64,000 nt of DNA, taken from contig SJOL01006479.1 in the NCBI GenBank assembly GCA_004794785.1, forward strand, positions 820,724-884,723, in the 5' to 3' direction. Shown in pieces: positions 51,801 through 63,815 of the stretch. Every line of letters begins with the position of its first letter. The first letter of the stretch is position 1. The stretch comes from Opisthorchis felineus. Taxonomy: Eukaryota; Platyhelminthes; Trematoda; Opisthorchiida; Opisthorchiidae. The notes beneath the pieces are model-generated. The model ran no database searches. It had not been told where the DNA came from and saw nothing but the letters and a program-made list of their open reading frames with translations. The position numbers were made by a program, and so were the translations under genes.

Positions 51801-52370
51801 TGAGAATGACGATTTCGGGGACGGGTAACTTAATAAAACCCATTAAAAACGTTTACACACTTTTCCATTTTTCACTGGATCTTAATTTCGGAAGTATGCT
51901 GACTAAAATTTTTTTATTTTTTTGTAGACGACCAGCTATTATACTGTATTGTAATTATATTTCGAAATAAATAATAAGTCAAGCATTTGTTAGGCTTGGC
52001 CTCAGTTGTGAGTCATTTTTTATCAGGCAATGCATATAGGTTGTCAACTCTTATTTGCGAATATTACGAAGGAGTACTGCATTGTTCCAGGTGAGTATTC
52101 ATCCACCGCCACGTTAACCGAAAATCACAACCCAGCTGTAAATCGCCTGGGTGTTTTATGGGCTTATGGGCGTTGATCGCCATTGTGCCCTGCACACATG
52201 TCATAGGTCGCTTCTTTTCTATGCACAATACGGCATCGCCAATGAGAACCGGTTAGGCTTGCTTGCTTGTCGGTTTTCTGCCTAAGAGAGAACAGTTGCT
52301 TTACCGGGTCGGTGATAACGAATCAGCTCCAACTGCTAAAGATGATTGAGAAAATGGATCCACTGGACTG
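48817..52370. other. no recognisable gene; small AT-rich tandem at 51.65 kb
   Basis: Bases about 51646-51694 contain a tandem ATCGATATGATGAT pair followed by a partial inverted copy, which is simple-sequence DNA. Frames at 49231-49605 (+) and 50422-50796 (-), each 124 codons, have no motif I can name. Confidence 0.4.
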
Positions 52371-52789
52371 GTGGATGTTTTGTACGTCCTTCAATTTGAG
52401 CCAAACAGGTGCAGCCTTGTTTCCGGACTCGAATCACTAACATGCCGGCAGAGAGTTCCAGAGCTGCATTATGGACCACCCAACGTAGTGGGAACAAAAA
52501 TGCTGCAGGTAGCTATCCGGACTGAATGCGTGAAATGCAGAAAGCAATGTCTTTTCCGTCCGCCTCCAGATTTAAGGCTCCTGTTAATAAAGCATCTGTC
52601 TGATTTGAAATGAAAATTTTATCATCTCTTGATTAGGGTACGAATATCAGAATTCTGGACACCATTTGCATCTAAAGAAATTGAAGAGTTTAAAAGGAAA
52701 CTACATCTGCTTATTTGTTTGAAGCCATCACCTTTACGCCTTCTGATGAAAAAACGCTTTGAACTAGGGGTTGAAAAGATATACAAAAT

Positions 52790-52960
52790 TCCAACGCAAA
52801 AAAAATTCCAACACAAAACTCCAAACCCCAAGCACTGCATGAACCGTATGCTGAGCGGTAACTGAATGTTGTGAGGAAAGGAGGCACCGGGAGAGCAACT
52901 GAAATGAGACTAATAAGGAAGATGAGTAACCAATAAATCCTGACGGAGTTGAAACTTGAA
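52790..52960 (+). repeat. dispersed repeat member, borders unknown
   Basis: It includes ATGAACCGTATGCTGAGCGG, then TGAGGAAAGGAGGCACCGGG, then an AATGAGACTAATAAGGAAG tract. Part of it matches 48775-48816. The pair AAATTCCAACGC/AAATTCCAACAC and the A-run before it also look like retroelement debris. No coding domain is visible in the overlapping frames on either strand. Confidence 0.4.
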
Positions 52961-53037
52961 TAGCAGCGTCGCACAATTAAGGGTCGTTCCAACGATCCCT
53001 ATGCTTTTAAGACCGTCATAGTAATCGGGTCAAATGA

Positions 53038-53215
53038 ATGAGCGAATCGTTCACTCATCCCAGAGGCTTTATGCTGCTTAACCACCAAAACAGTTCTCTG
53101 GTTAATCAGTCTTTTACGGTGTATTCTGGTGATACGGTGTTGCAAAAAAGTTGTTGTGTGAACCTTCCGGAGTTGGTTCACAAATTTAAAAGAGAAGGCG
53201 TTTTTAGTGTAGGAG
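53038..53215 (+). CDS. TGF-beta receptor type I-like, N-terminal exon
   Basis: This is the exon upstream of the receptor cysteine domain. It ends at a strong donor (GTAGGAG|GTAAGT) in phase 1, and its last G joins the GT of the next exon to give Gly, keeping the frame open. The 59 encoded residues hold two N-glycosylation sequons (NSS at 18-20, NQS at 23-25) and a Cys pair at 39-40, consistent with an extracellular segment. An in-frame stop lies just before the ATG at 53038. The true 5' border may instead be an acceptor, ACTCATCCCAG|A, with the exon starting at 53064; no signal peptide is visible, so an upstream exon is likely. Confidence 0.55.
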
Positions 53216-54229
53216 GTAAGTAAAATGATAAAATCTGCTCATGTGATTTGATTTTTATTGGTCGTCAAACACTGATTTAGAGGGTTTTCTATGACACATA
53301 ATAAAACTGTACTGTTTTGTGGGCAGAGTTGCCCGTATTTAAATCCTTTCCCGTTTTAAACAATCCTCCTTCTGCCCTGACTTAATTATTCTGGTTATAC
53401 CAAACAAAACGCGGTGGTACGGAGGGTTCGGACCCCGAACGGGCAACATGCAGGGCGATGGTGTTACCACCAGTTCACCACTTCTGAGAATTCACTTTTT
53501 GGAGTTTATGATTGAAAGCGGCATCGATACCGACGTATTTGCCAAATACTTTGGAGGTGTCTGATTTACCTGTCACAAAAGTGCCTTCCCAGCTGGCTTT
53601 CGTAAAGGTTATTGACTGACTGCTGAGGTATCACCAATCATCTTTCCGTTAAGAATATGTGTTCGATTACACCATGGAAACCATTTTCGTAAGAAATCTT
53701 AAAGACTCTTTAGCCAGTGGGCAAACGGTTAACTGTTAACGTTTTCTGACAACATTTGTGCTATCTCATCATCGCCACATGATTATTTTTCGAACGTAGA
53801 TGTTATAACCAGACTTAAGTCTGAAGACGAACACTGATTTATGATGACCTTTTGATGCAGTCGAGTTAAGAACTGACAAGAAGAATAGAAGAACCTCTCA
53901 TCAGTGGGCAAACTTCACCCAGCCAATAAATGACGGAGCACGTAGACAACGGGTGGGACAATAAAGAAGTGACTGATATGCCCTTGGGTAGTTAACTGTC
54001 CTAGTGCGCGGTGTTAATAGTGACAAAGACGCGACCCTGAGCAGCACAAACTGTCGTACCAGGTGAGTAGCTAAAACTTCATTTCATTCTTCTGATCTCT
54101 TACTGGAGAAATTAGTGTCCACCATTAAAGTAATAAAATGTCGTCTAGGCTTTTCTTTTGATTTTTTGTTCAGTTGCATTACTTCCTGGGATAACTCTTC
54201 TAATCTTGTTGTCTAACTTCACTACGCAG
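53216..54229 (+). other. receptor intron
   Basis: This is a GT-AG intron of 1014 bp: donor GTAAGT, acceptor TTCACTACGCAG after a pyrimidine-rich stretch. It contains a tRNA-like segment on the opposite strand (53413-53481) and nothing else recognised. Confidence 0.7.
53413..53481 (-). repeat. tRNA-like segment within receptor intron
   Basis: Read on the minus strand, 69 bases begin GTGGTGAACTGGTGGTAAC and end in ACCACC, giving a six-pair acceptor-like stem (one G-U) and a T-arm-like GGGGTCCGAACCC. The anticodon arm does not pair properly. It is therefore more likely a tRNA-derived SINE head than a functional tRNA gene, and of a different type from the 7.4-kb SINE. Confidence 0.45.
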
Positions 54230-54531
54230 GTTACATCATATGCTACTGTGATACGGTGGAGTGTCAGGCTGCTGGAATGCATGAGTGCAAAGCGGAGTTC
54301 TACTGCTACACTGTGTTTAAAATCAGTTCCACAGTAAATGAGGGATCTCAAATAGACTCCGATTCACCAGCAGCAGTGGCCACACATGAACTGACCCAGA
54401 CTGCTGCAGGTCGTGGTTGTGTGACCAATGACTACATGGATATGTGCGCCCGTCCACCCTACAGGGCACATTCCAACCCTGCAACACTGATGACCAAATG
54501 CTGTCGAGATGCATGGTGCAATTCGGACAAG
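54230..54531 (+). CDS. TGF-beta superfamily type I receptor ectodomain exon
   Basis: This encodes the ligand-binding extracellular domain (activin-receptor type, three-finger fold) of a cell-surface serine/threonine kinase receptor for BMP, activin or TGF-beta ligands. Ten cysteines follow the family order: ICYC with its C-x-C, then VEC, HEC and FYCY, then GRGC, DMC, and the closing KCCRDAWCN, which fits the CC..x.CN signature box. Counting from the Met at 53038, they fall at residues 64, 66, 71, 79, 85, 123, 132, 150, 151 and 156. The C-x-C start and CC pair favour type I over type II. The borders are acceptor CTACGCAG and donor GACAAG|GTGAGT, ending in phase 0. The loop between cysteines 5 and 6 is unusually long. 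If the intron were retained, the frame would stop at 54615, giving a soluble form. The kinase exons are not found. Confidence 0.82.
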
Positions 54532-57500
54532 GTGAGTCATCAGCTAGTGGTCGGCAGTATAGTGTCGGACATGTTTGGCCGCAATAAATTGGTTTATTCT
54601 GACATTATCAGCTGACACCTTGTGAAGCAGAATGAAGTACGAGAGGCCGCTCACATGACCAAATTTTTGTTTTCTTCTCCAAAGTTTCAATCATAACCGA
54701 AATGAAAAAATCTTGTCATCGCCAAAGCCATCAGCGAACAAAAATTGAAGAAAGCTGTTCACGAAGCGCTGTATCAAAAGTTTTAACTGGATATAGGAGA
54801 TTTTTATCCAAACACCTACATAGTAGGGGATGTGGGGCAGCACGCAACCAAAGTGAACTAGCACTTGAGAAAGCCGTATTTACTCGACACTTCTGGATTT
54901 ACAGGACCAGCTTCAGGCTGACGACTGACTAAATGAATAGAGCCCACCCATCACTGTCAGTAACGATAGAATTCAAAAATCTGGAGGACACTTTGGTTAA
55001 CGGCATTTGGAAATACCAGTCAAATCTAGCACAACTGAATGTGACACAAAGCGAGTGTGCACATCAAGTGGACTAAAAAGATTTCACAAAAATGCCAGAG
55101 ATTAATTCCTGCAAAAGTGCCTTTGAAGCCTAGCCTTCAGTTTGGTAGCTGAGCTGTGCCAACTTTAATGCACTTCAATCCACACGGATGAGGTCACCTC
55201 AACTGATGACCAAAAGTTTGCAATCAAATTGCGCAGTTCAGTGAACAAACCAAAGACCATCACCGGAACCTGCTCTACGGATATTCTCTTCACATGCCAG
55301 CCAGGCAAATATCGATCCACCCCAAACAGTAAATCCATAAGTTAACCATGCATTCATAGTGTTATCAAGACAATGGAGGCTACTGGCTACTAAAATCCAT
55401 TAGGGGAATAATGGGACACGAGAGATCTTTTTGCGGAGCCACAATTGAAGAAGAGTGACAAGTTCTGGTGGTAAAACGCCTTATTTCAATAATTAACGTG
55501 GACTCTTCAGCATCCTGAATGAAATGATCGCAACAATTCTGTGCGTGTGGGAAGAAGGAGGAATTACTTTGAATCCACCCTAAGCTATAAAAAAACATTT
55601 CTCTTTGTGCGATTATCAGTAGCAGCCATCGTACAGTTTCATTAGCCGATTTAACGTATCGCACCGTATCGCGCATAGTGACACTAAACGAGTTTTGTAG
55701 ATATAAAAGAGGAATCGTGCGTAAATAAACGTCTGAATTGGGTTACACCGTTTCGGATCTATAGCACCATAGCCAGCGGAGGGGAAAAATCAATTAAACT
55801 GGTTGCCGAAATATCAGTTCGTTTCCTTTATACCTTTCGGGTGAACTACCATTTTATGCTTCTTCTAAGTGACCGGTTCTTTCAGCCCATTATCATTCAT
55901 CTATTTCTTATTAGTTTCGCCCATCTACGGACTACTTGAAGCAAGATGAGCACTATCAACTGTCTGTTTGTTAGGCACTAGGATGTTCGGAGACTTAATT
56001 AGTTTGCGTCATTTGTTCACACTCAACCCTATACTGTTCTTTCCCACACATACAAAAGAGAACATTTTCGGCATTTAGTGTGTAACAACTCTTCTAGACT
56101 ACATAGAATCAAAATGTCGCTTGCTACATTTGAAAAAATCGCACAGTTGACCGATTTAATTGTGAACTGCGGCTAAACTAAGCATTATAATCTACATACT
56201 TGTGGGAAACAAATTATAAGCGGAGGAAGAATTGGGGATAAAATTTATGACCTGACGGTTTCCCGTGAAAACATCACAATGTAGACTGTCGTTTGTGTGA
56301 AAAATCTTTCATCACGGCAGAAGTCAGCGATAGCAGTGGTCAGCTTGGCGAGTAAACCGCAGGGGTTTATGTACTTGCATTCAAATACCTAAGAAGGGTT
56401 GCTAGCTTGGCGCATATTTAATCCTCCTATACCGATTGACGGAGTTATAAAGTAAGCAAGGTTCGTGATTTAAAAGAAGTACCTAATCTGAAAAATTTAT
56501 TGCCGCTAGAAATTGATACAGAATAGTAAGGTAGATGTGATAGGTTTCGAATGGAAAGCCCACTTACACATAGAAGCTATCAAGACAGCATACACTCACG
56601 CGAAGCTATTTTGTTTTGTTCTCATTGTGTATAATAAGTTTTCCCATACAAAACCGGTGTTGTGAAGCTGAGGAGCACTGTTTTTGCTTTGGTACCTGTG
56701 CGCACTTTTATACATCTCACCAATCATTATGAAACTCGAGATTCCCTGATTGGTGTTTAAACACCATATCATTCTGCCACCACAGTTAGCTTGCTTATAG
56801 ACAAGATGAACCGCCAATATTTTCAAACATGCGGTTCAAATTACAGGATTTATTGAGAATTCCCCTCAAGTGACTATGGCTGAAAGTATATTCCCTTAAA
56901 GAGAAGTTAAACGTACCGCTTGCTGGCCACCGGTAGCCCAATAGTACTGTTTGACTTCATATAATAGGTCACCTGAACTAATCTCTTTAGATATCCGTAC
57001 GGTGTGCACAGTTGATGATTCTCGATGACCATTAGAAGAGTGGCCCGGGTTTCTCGACTTGTCAACGCAAGCTAACCACTTTCCATAGCGTAATTCAGTT
57101 TTGTCCTATTCATTTAATTATTAAAAAAATTATATGGAAACAAATCTGTTCATCACTGTTCCTCCGGATTCAACAACCATCAGCCCAAATGCGTTCGAGG
57201 TTGTTTCTCTCAGGAATGTCACCGATCTGAAATCAGTATGTGTCCAGATTCCAGAGGACATACTTCAGCCATCAAGGAGCTAGTTTTTTTCGTTTCTCAC
57301 TCCCTTTTCGGGAGGTACTTTGTGTGTTCGTCACTGTTTGTGTCAGATGTTTTCTAGACCTCCTACGCAGTTTACGTTTTACAGTTGGTAGCCCAACGGT
57401 TCCATTGTCAATGTCGTGGCTTACAAGCGGTACTTTCTTGACAGTCAACCCAAAGATTACTCAGCGGCGTAGCAGGTCTTATTTAAAACTGTTTGTGCAC

Positions 57501-58727
57501 ACAAGACACATAAGTTCGTTTGCTCAGCCATTATCAACCTCGTGGAAGTTTCCTTTCCAAGATGAGTAGATGGTGAACAAAAACCGTAAATCCATAGCAT
57601 ACTTGGTATGTGTTTTCTCTTGACGTCTCCACTGCGAGTGTTGGCAGACCACTGAAATAGCTCCCATTATTAGCTCATTACTTCGTGGGATCTGTATATC
57701 GATCAATAAGACAAGAAATGTCCCGAAAGCACATTTTAACAGATTCAGCTATGCGGTTTAGGTCATCGGCTGTGACTGATACAGACCCGGTGTCTCAGGC
57801 TGTTGGCAAGTACTTTCCAACCTTTGTTCATGAACCGTAGTGACAATTTCTAGATTTTGCTTCGAATTATATATACTCATTTCAGATGAACTTCAGGGAT
57901 TATTTTGTTTCCTTAAACAGTCCCGGGGTGCTTTAAGATGTTTGCCGCAAACTATTTTCCTTGACTGCATTCCATTTATTTACTTTGCCATAGTTTTTCG
58001 TTCACGTGCAGCTTCCAAAACAGATACTCCATTCACTTCAAAGGACTTTCTTCCTACGAAGATAACTCCTGAATCAGACTGTATTTTAAACGGAACGAAG
58101 TAATTTTCTAAGTAATTTTCTGATGCTAATTGATTGTTACCATTCGCAATATGGGGATTTTACTGGACTCTTACTAAAGCGCTATGTAGGTGGCTTTGAC
58201 CTAACAAGGGAATCAGATGCAAATAAGATTGAAAGGACGGAGGATGATATTCGACTGCTGTGACGCCGGTGACGCCGAATGTCAGAGGCGTTGTCGTCAG
58301 ATGTACCGGACAATGACTAGAACCATGTAGATAGTGGCCCTCCTTGTTTTTTCAACAGTCTTGCTTTGAAGGTGACTTGTTATCAAGATTAAAAACCTAA
58401 TGATAATTGGTTACACTCTTTTTTAAACCGGAAAATAGAAATTTAGCCATTACACAGAGTTTTACTTTCGGTGGAAGTTGGCAACACGGAATAGAATCAA
58501 TAACTACCCAGAGGTTTTCAACTAGATGAAGGCAGTGAGAATATAATGAATATTTTTTAACAACCGAAACATTTCCCTGCAGTGGAATAGTCTTGAACTT
58601 CAAGTCTTTTGCCGTTATTGGGCAAATCTCATTATATCTCCTGTCCAGAATTCCAACCAACTGCCAGAGCCAAGGACACAAACCAAGATCCCGGTTTGGT
58701 CAAACTCTTTAGATGCACATTTTACAG
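54532..58727 (+). other. presumed receptor intron or 3' flank
   Basis: I searched for the receptor's membrane segment, the TSGSGSG-like GS box, a GKGRYGEVW-like loop, HRDLK and DFG, and found none. Frames at 54702-54932, 57240-57569 and 57840-58103 have no recognised domain. At 57392-57472 a frame following a TAG acceptor-like site reads PNGSIVNVVAYKRYFLD, which resembles one strand pair of a fibronectin type III domain, but it is too short to call. Confidence 0.35.
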
Positions 58728-58880
58728 GATCTGTTCAACAGTCGTTCTCTGTGCGTGCACAGAACAACCAAGACCCATCCCCTGAGTTGACGCGAATGGT
58801 TCCAGAAAAACATCAAAGAACTTTTGGACAGAGTGGTACCACGCCGGAATCGAAGAGGAGTTCGAAGCAGCCGGTTCAAG
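58728..58880 (+). CDS. possible internal exon, low-complexity
   Basis: An acceptor-like CATTTTACAG and a good donor (TTCAAG|GTAATC) bound 153 bases with one open frame. It is hydrophilic and rich in Gln, Ser and Pro, including PSPELTRMVPEKHQRTFG. If real it would suit a linker or juxtamembrane region. Its start phase (1) does not match the phase-0 end of the receptor exon at 54531, so another exon would be needed between them. The link to the receptor is only positional. Confidence 0.22.
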
Positions 58881-61800
58881 GTAATCACACAGTCTCACAT
58901 GGGCGTTTTTCGGAGGTATTTTATGTGTTGAACTAAGTGAATCGTTGATCAACGGTTCTTTACAGTGAAGTGATCTCCCAATTTCTTGCAGTCTTTAAGG
59001 TACCTAATTGACTGTCTCCCTGGGTAGCTCATTTCCACTTGAGAATAGGGGACGATAAAAACCACCTTCCATGCTTCCAGTAAGTACCTTACACATCTCA
59101 AATATCTTCTTGTGTTTTCATTGCCGCTTTTCCGTGTCTGTAAATGTTTTGCCTCTACCGTATTGCATGCACCACAAATTCAACAGGATTTTGTGCCTGC
59201 AGTTCAAGAATTTTACCAGTATATGGTCATGCGTAATAAGGAGTATAAGCTTCTGTCACACATTGCTATCTACGAATGAAAGGCAGACTAAGGGCTTGTC
59301 TGAACAGGACATTCAAATATTGAAATACAATTATTTTCAGTTGCTGGAAGGTTGAGAAAAGTTGCGTTTCCTTGAACCGCTTGTTTGCCTTTGATTTCTG
59401 CCATGTTTGAGCTTGTGCAGTAGTTTTGAAAAAATGTGGTTCTGGTTGCTTCTGTTGTATCCAAAATCATCAGGGGGTGAGGGTCCTTGTGCGGAATGAA
59501 TACACTGTTTGAATCTACATCGTCCTGAAGAAATCAGGGGCAAATAAGATTACGCATTGAGTGAAGGCTTGATAAACGATAAGACAGGCATTCTCTTGGC
59601 CCGCTATCCAACGAGGTGGAACCTACTGTTAATGATAAGAGATAAACCGGAAACTCACTGCATGTTGGTCTGAAAAAATCAGAGGAGAGATGTCTGAATT
59701 GAAAACTGGACTGACCAATGCCTTCTGTATAAAATAATGTATATCCATTTTAGGCAATACGAAAGGCGTTTGACTATGGAATCTGCGGTCAGGATGATGT
59801 GGTTTAGCCCGCGTTTCCAGTGGCAGATGACACTTGATGTATTATGAAGTAAAGTGAGTAGCTGACAGTTCAGTCCCAACTTACCAGTTCAGCATTATCG
59901 CTTAAGCTCACATTGGATGAGGTTATCTCCTCAATAAAGTTTGAATTTTAGTATTTTTGGAATAGTCTCTCAAGGCAGACGCCGTGAACAGTTTCACATT
60001 CTGTACTCGAATTGTAGCCTCCGAAATTTCCGTTCAAATAATTACAGGCTCGGTAATTTCTGTTAACTAAATAATGATTAGGACATCTGATCAAATATCA
60101 ACCCCGAAGACTCGTTAAGAGGACGAGAAGTTTAGCATGACGGTAACTCGTTCCATCAGAAATTGTCAGTTGTGCGGCGTGAACCATTGGTTGGGTATCG
60201 CTCGGCCTTTTCTTGATATCAGCCATAGCAGAACCAGACAAATAATGTCCGTGATATTTTCGAATTTGACATTACAACGAATATAACAATATAAAACCTG
60301 TAGTCAATAAACCCATCAGAACAGTGTCCAACGACACATTTCGATATCCAGTTGTAAATAAGAGAGAACATTAGGAATAAATGTTTTCAGACAAAATGTT
60401 TGTGCTTTCAGAGATGAGTCACCCAGCCGATTCTCAGTAAAATGACAATTCCGTATGTCCTTCAGCCATAACCGAGAAATGGAAAAGTAAAAAACCGCAT
60501 GGAAACTACCCTAGTTCAAGTTATAGCTGATTAACGGAGAGTAATTCGATGACCGGAATTAACGCCGCAACTCTTCTTTTGATATATTCTTGTGTGCGAA
60601 AACCTGTACTCGCAGCTGCATAAAATAGAGTCCGACTATGATGAAGCCAGGAGTCAGTTCATTTTAAATAGACTGTTCAGATCTCTGGCGACCAGAAAAG
60701 TGCTTGCGTTTGAGAAAGGTACCGAAAAGTTGGATTCCATCTGTAGGCCGCTTTGAGATGGTAATAGAAGCTACAAATTACTGCGCTCATGACAATATTT
60801 TATTAGAACACGGGAGAGTCCCAGAATTGAGGTGAAACCCTGTGCTTCGACATAAAGAATGACACTTCCACACTACTGGTCTTTATTCTAGTGGGTGAAC
60901 CCTTTCTAGCCTGGGTTAGATCAACGCTACCTATATGCTGACCCCTTCATTGCAACTAACTCCACTGTGGCACAACTGTGCTCAACAACGGTCTAGGCGG
61001 TCTTAGGTGCATCTTTTTATCGCTCCGGTGCTATCAAAGAAAGAGAGCTATGAGCAACCAGCTCATTCAGGATTGTTAGCCGAACATCGAGACGTAACTT
61101 AGATTTTCTAGCATTTTGCTATTTCTCGTTATCTGCCGATGATTAGGTGGTGGGGTCAGGCTGTAAGCAGTTATTACCACTCAAACAACCTCATCAAAAT
61201 AGAAAGTAGCCTCCACTAATCCACTAACGGTAGAAGAATAGCTATGTTATCTTAAATATATAGAAACCTTCTATATTCAGCGTGTATGCTTGATGTGAAA
61301 TGAACTGTATATTTACAGCTCAACTTATGGAGCACCTATAAAATTTGGCATTTACATACCTAGAGCTAAATCACTGTCAGAAATAATGGTATATAAAAAA
61401 CCCTTCTCTAAGAAGGATACCTCAGATACAAGATTATTTCTGCAAGCTTCCATGTGATTCGACAAAGCTTTGCCCGTCAGTCAGGAAAGACGATTTTACA
61501 TGTGCAACAGCCGCTATTTCCCATAAAAAGAGTGACCGATTTTTTTATTCTCCGGTACTCAATGCGTAGCTGGTCCACCAAATCACAAGTCAGTTTATGA
61601 AGTGACTCCTAGAGTCACCTTACTTAGCGCACGGCCAACTGAACTGTGTCTCTCTCAAGAGATCGCTTGTGTTCACAAGCCAGGCGAAGGTTTAAAGGAG
61701 CGTACCTAAAGTCGCTTTCAGGGGTGGTCTCTTTAAGTTCGGAAAGGTATTTTTGTGTATCTGTGACAAAGCACTGGATCTAAGGTAACCTACAATGGAC

Positions 61801-63751
61801 ACAAGCACATCCATCGTTTAGATGATGCTATCAGGAAATTGTATAATTTTGAAATTTTGAATGGATAACTTTTCAGTCTCCAACGATGCTGAATAATCCA
61901 TCAACTTCTTTGAAATACTAGAAAAATGACCGTCTCTACAAAAGGAGCCGTTCCCATTGGTTATTTGAAAATTGACTCTTCTCCCCTCTGGTGGGCTTTT
62001 TCTTGGAAGGAAGTAATTTTTAAAATTTGCTCACAATAACACTTCAAAAGTGCTCTCCCGGTAGATCTCGTTCCTCATGAGAATGGCTTACACATAGAGG
62101 ACAAGCTGCTTTTTCAAACATCAAGTCCACTACAAGGGCTGCCAGTTTTATTCGGTCACTGTATGTGGTTTTTTAAGAGGGGCAAGCCTTATTTTGGGTG
62201 ATATTTTTTCCAGGACGGACAAATATAAGCCTGGCTGGATGGTTGACCAAACCAGTTTAAGTATGGCAGCGAAAGATGTAGAATCGGAAATAGTAGCTGA
62301 ACCAGTCGAGTAATACGGGTCATCAATAGCGACTGCTTATTAGTATGGGGGTAAGGTTGTTGCATCTGGAAAACCAATTGATGTTGGGGCTAGCAAATGC
62401 CTGGCCTCTACCACACCTCTCATTCAGAACTGCTGAGCATACAGTGCAAGTGAGTAGACCTGACACGTCCACAAACAGTCTCGAAACTAGTGGTACCAGA
62501 TCACAAACATGCACTTTGTTCCACGGCATTCCAAATTTGCAAGAATGTTACAGGGTTGTGGAACATTGTTACCAGTTTGCTGGCCATTCGTCCCGCTTCT
62601 TTTTTTAATTAAACATATCAAAAACAAAACGCCCATTTGGTTTTACTGTTCAAAAATATATGATTCGAGAGCTATTTGTGAGTAAATTAATCGCGAAAAT
62701 CGTGTTATGGGGCACTGTGTTCAAACTTTTAGGGTTCAAGAAATTCTAACTGGGCTGACTTGACATGACTCCACTTTTATAAAACGTATGCTACTGGCAC
62801 CTCTAACCAACACAAACCCAAAGAAGCCTCGTTACCCTCCTACACAACAACGCACGAATATTGTCAACTAGGTTGGTGATGAAATGTTTGAAACGACACT
62901 ACTAAGGGTCGGCGACTAGCTCGATCACGGAGTGCAGTAGTAAGAAATGAGTGCAAGTTTTGAGCACTCATCATGCCCACCATTTAAGCATCACCTTTAG
63001 TCCAGTTAGATCAGCTGGTATTTTGCTGAAGTCGCGTGGTACTCAGAGATAGACTCTGAATTGTACTTCAACTAAAGTCCATGGTCAGTCCCGTGGCCTT
63101 CAGAGTTGTATCCGTCCTTGATATATACCCGGTGATGACCTTCATCCTGACAAAATGCATGATGACCTACCGGACTGCGTTGTACAGGGAGCCGAGGTAT
63201 CCGCCAACCCTGTGCAGTTAGGTAAATCATTAGCTGCTCAAGCGAATTCCTGAAAGTAACAGTTTTGTGACAGGTGGCCGTCAAAAACCTTGTCCTAAGT
63301 CCCCAATGATTGTGGTGCTTGATACTCAGCTAGCCCGATTGGGAAAACGGAACTGCTAGCGTACTATGCACACATGTGTGTGTGCTGAGATAACGAGAGA
63401 ATCACCACATTGCAGAGGCACTAACCATAGAAAATAAGCTAGTGTCATCCTTAGATACAAAATTCCCCGTCTGACATACCTCATGAGAAGAAAACTGAGG
63501 GTGGACTATGAAGAATGAAACTGTCGTGCACCGGGCATAATCCTTTGGACCAGGTATTTGGTAATATTTCGTCGGTTGGTTGGCGCGGTCAGTGAATGCA
63601 TTCAGTGTGTAATCAAACCATTTTCCTTTCTCAGCTACCTATGTCTCGTTGATAGTGTTTAGGGATCTCGAATTTCTACCCCAGCTATCGTCCTGTAAGT
63701 GAAGTTATTATACGCCGAGAATTCGAGAACCAAAATACACTTGCTTTTCTC
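58881..63751. other. no recognisable gene
   Basis: Only short frames. A 77-codon plus-strand frame at about 59048-59281 is open but has no domain or kinase motif. I see no repeat family member or RNA gene. Confidence 0.4.
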
Positions 63752-63815
63752 GCTTGTGGCCCAACGGTATATGCCTTGACTACTGATCCGGAGGTCGCGA
63801 GTTCGAATCTCCATG
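63752..63815 (+). repeat. tRNA-like SINE head
   Basis: A well-kept A box (GTGGCCCAACGGTATATGCC, with a GGC/GCC D-stem) and B box (GGTCGCGAGTTCGAATCTCC) are spaced as in a tRNA. The 5' and 3' ends do not pair into an acceptor stem. This fits a tRNA-derived SINE head or tRNA pseudogene better than a working tRNA. The sequence after it has no clear tail. Confidence 0.55.

Noticed and set aside
58728..58940. SHGRFSEVF at the end of the 58.7-kb frame as a kinase glycine loop
   Set aside because: It resembles the GRFxEV part of receptor kinases, but a stop follows within a few codons, no downstream kinase motif is found, and a better donor (58880) lies before it.
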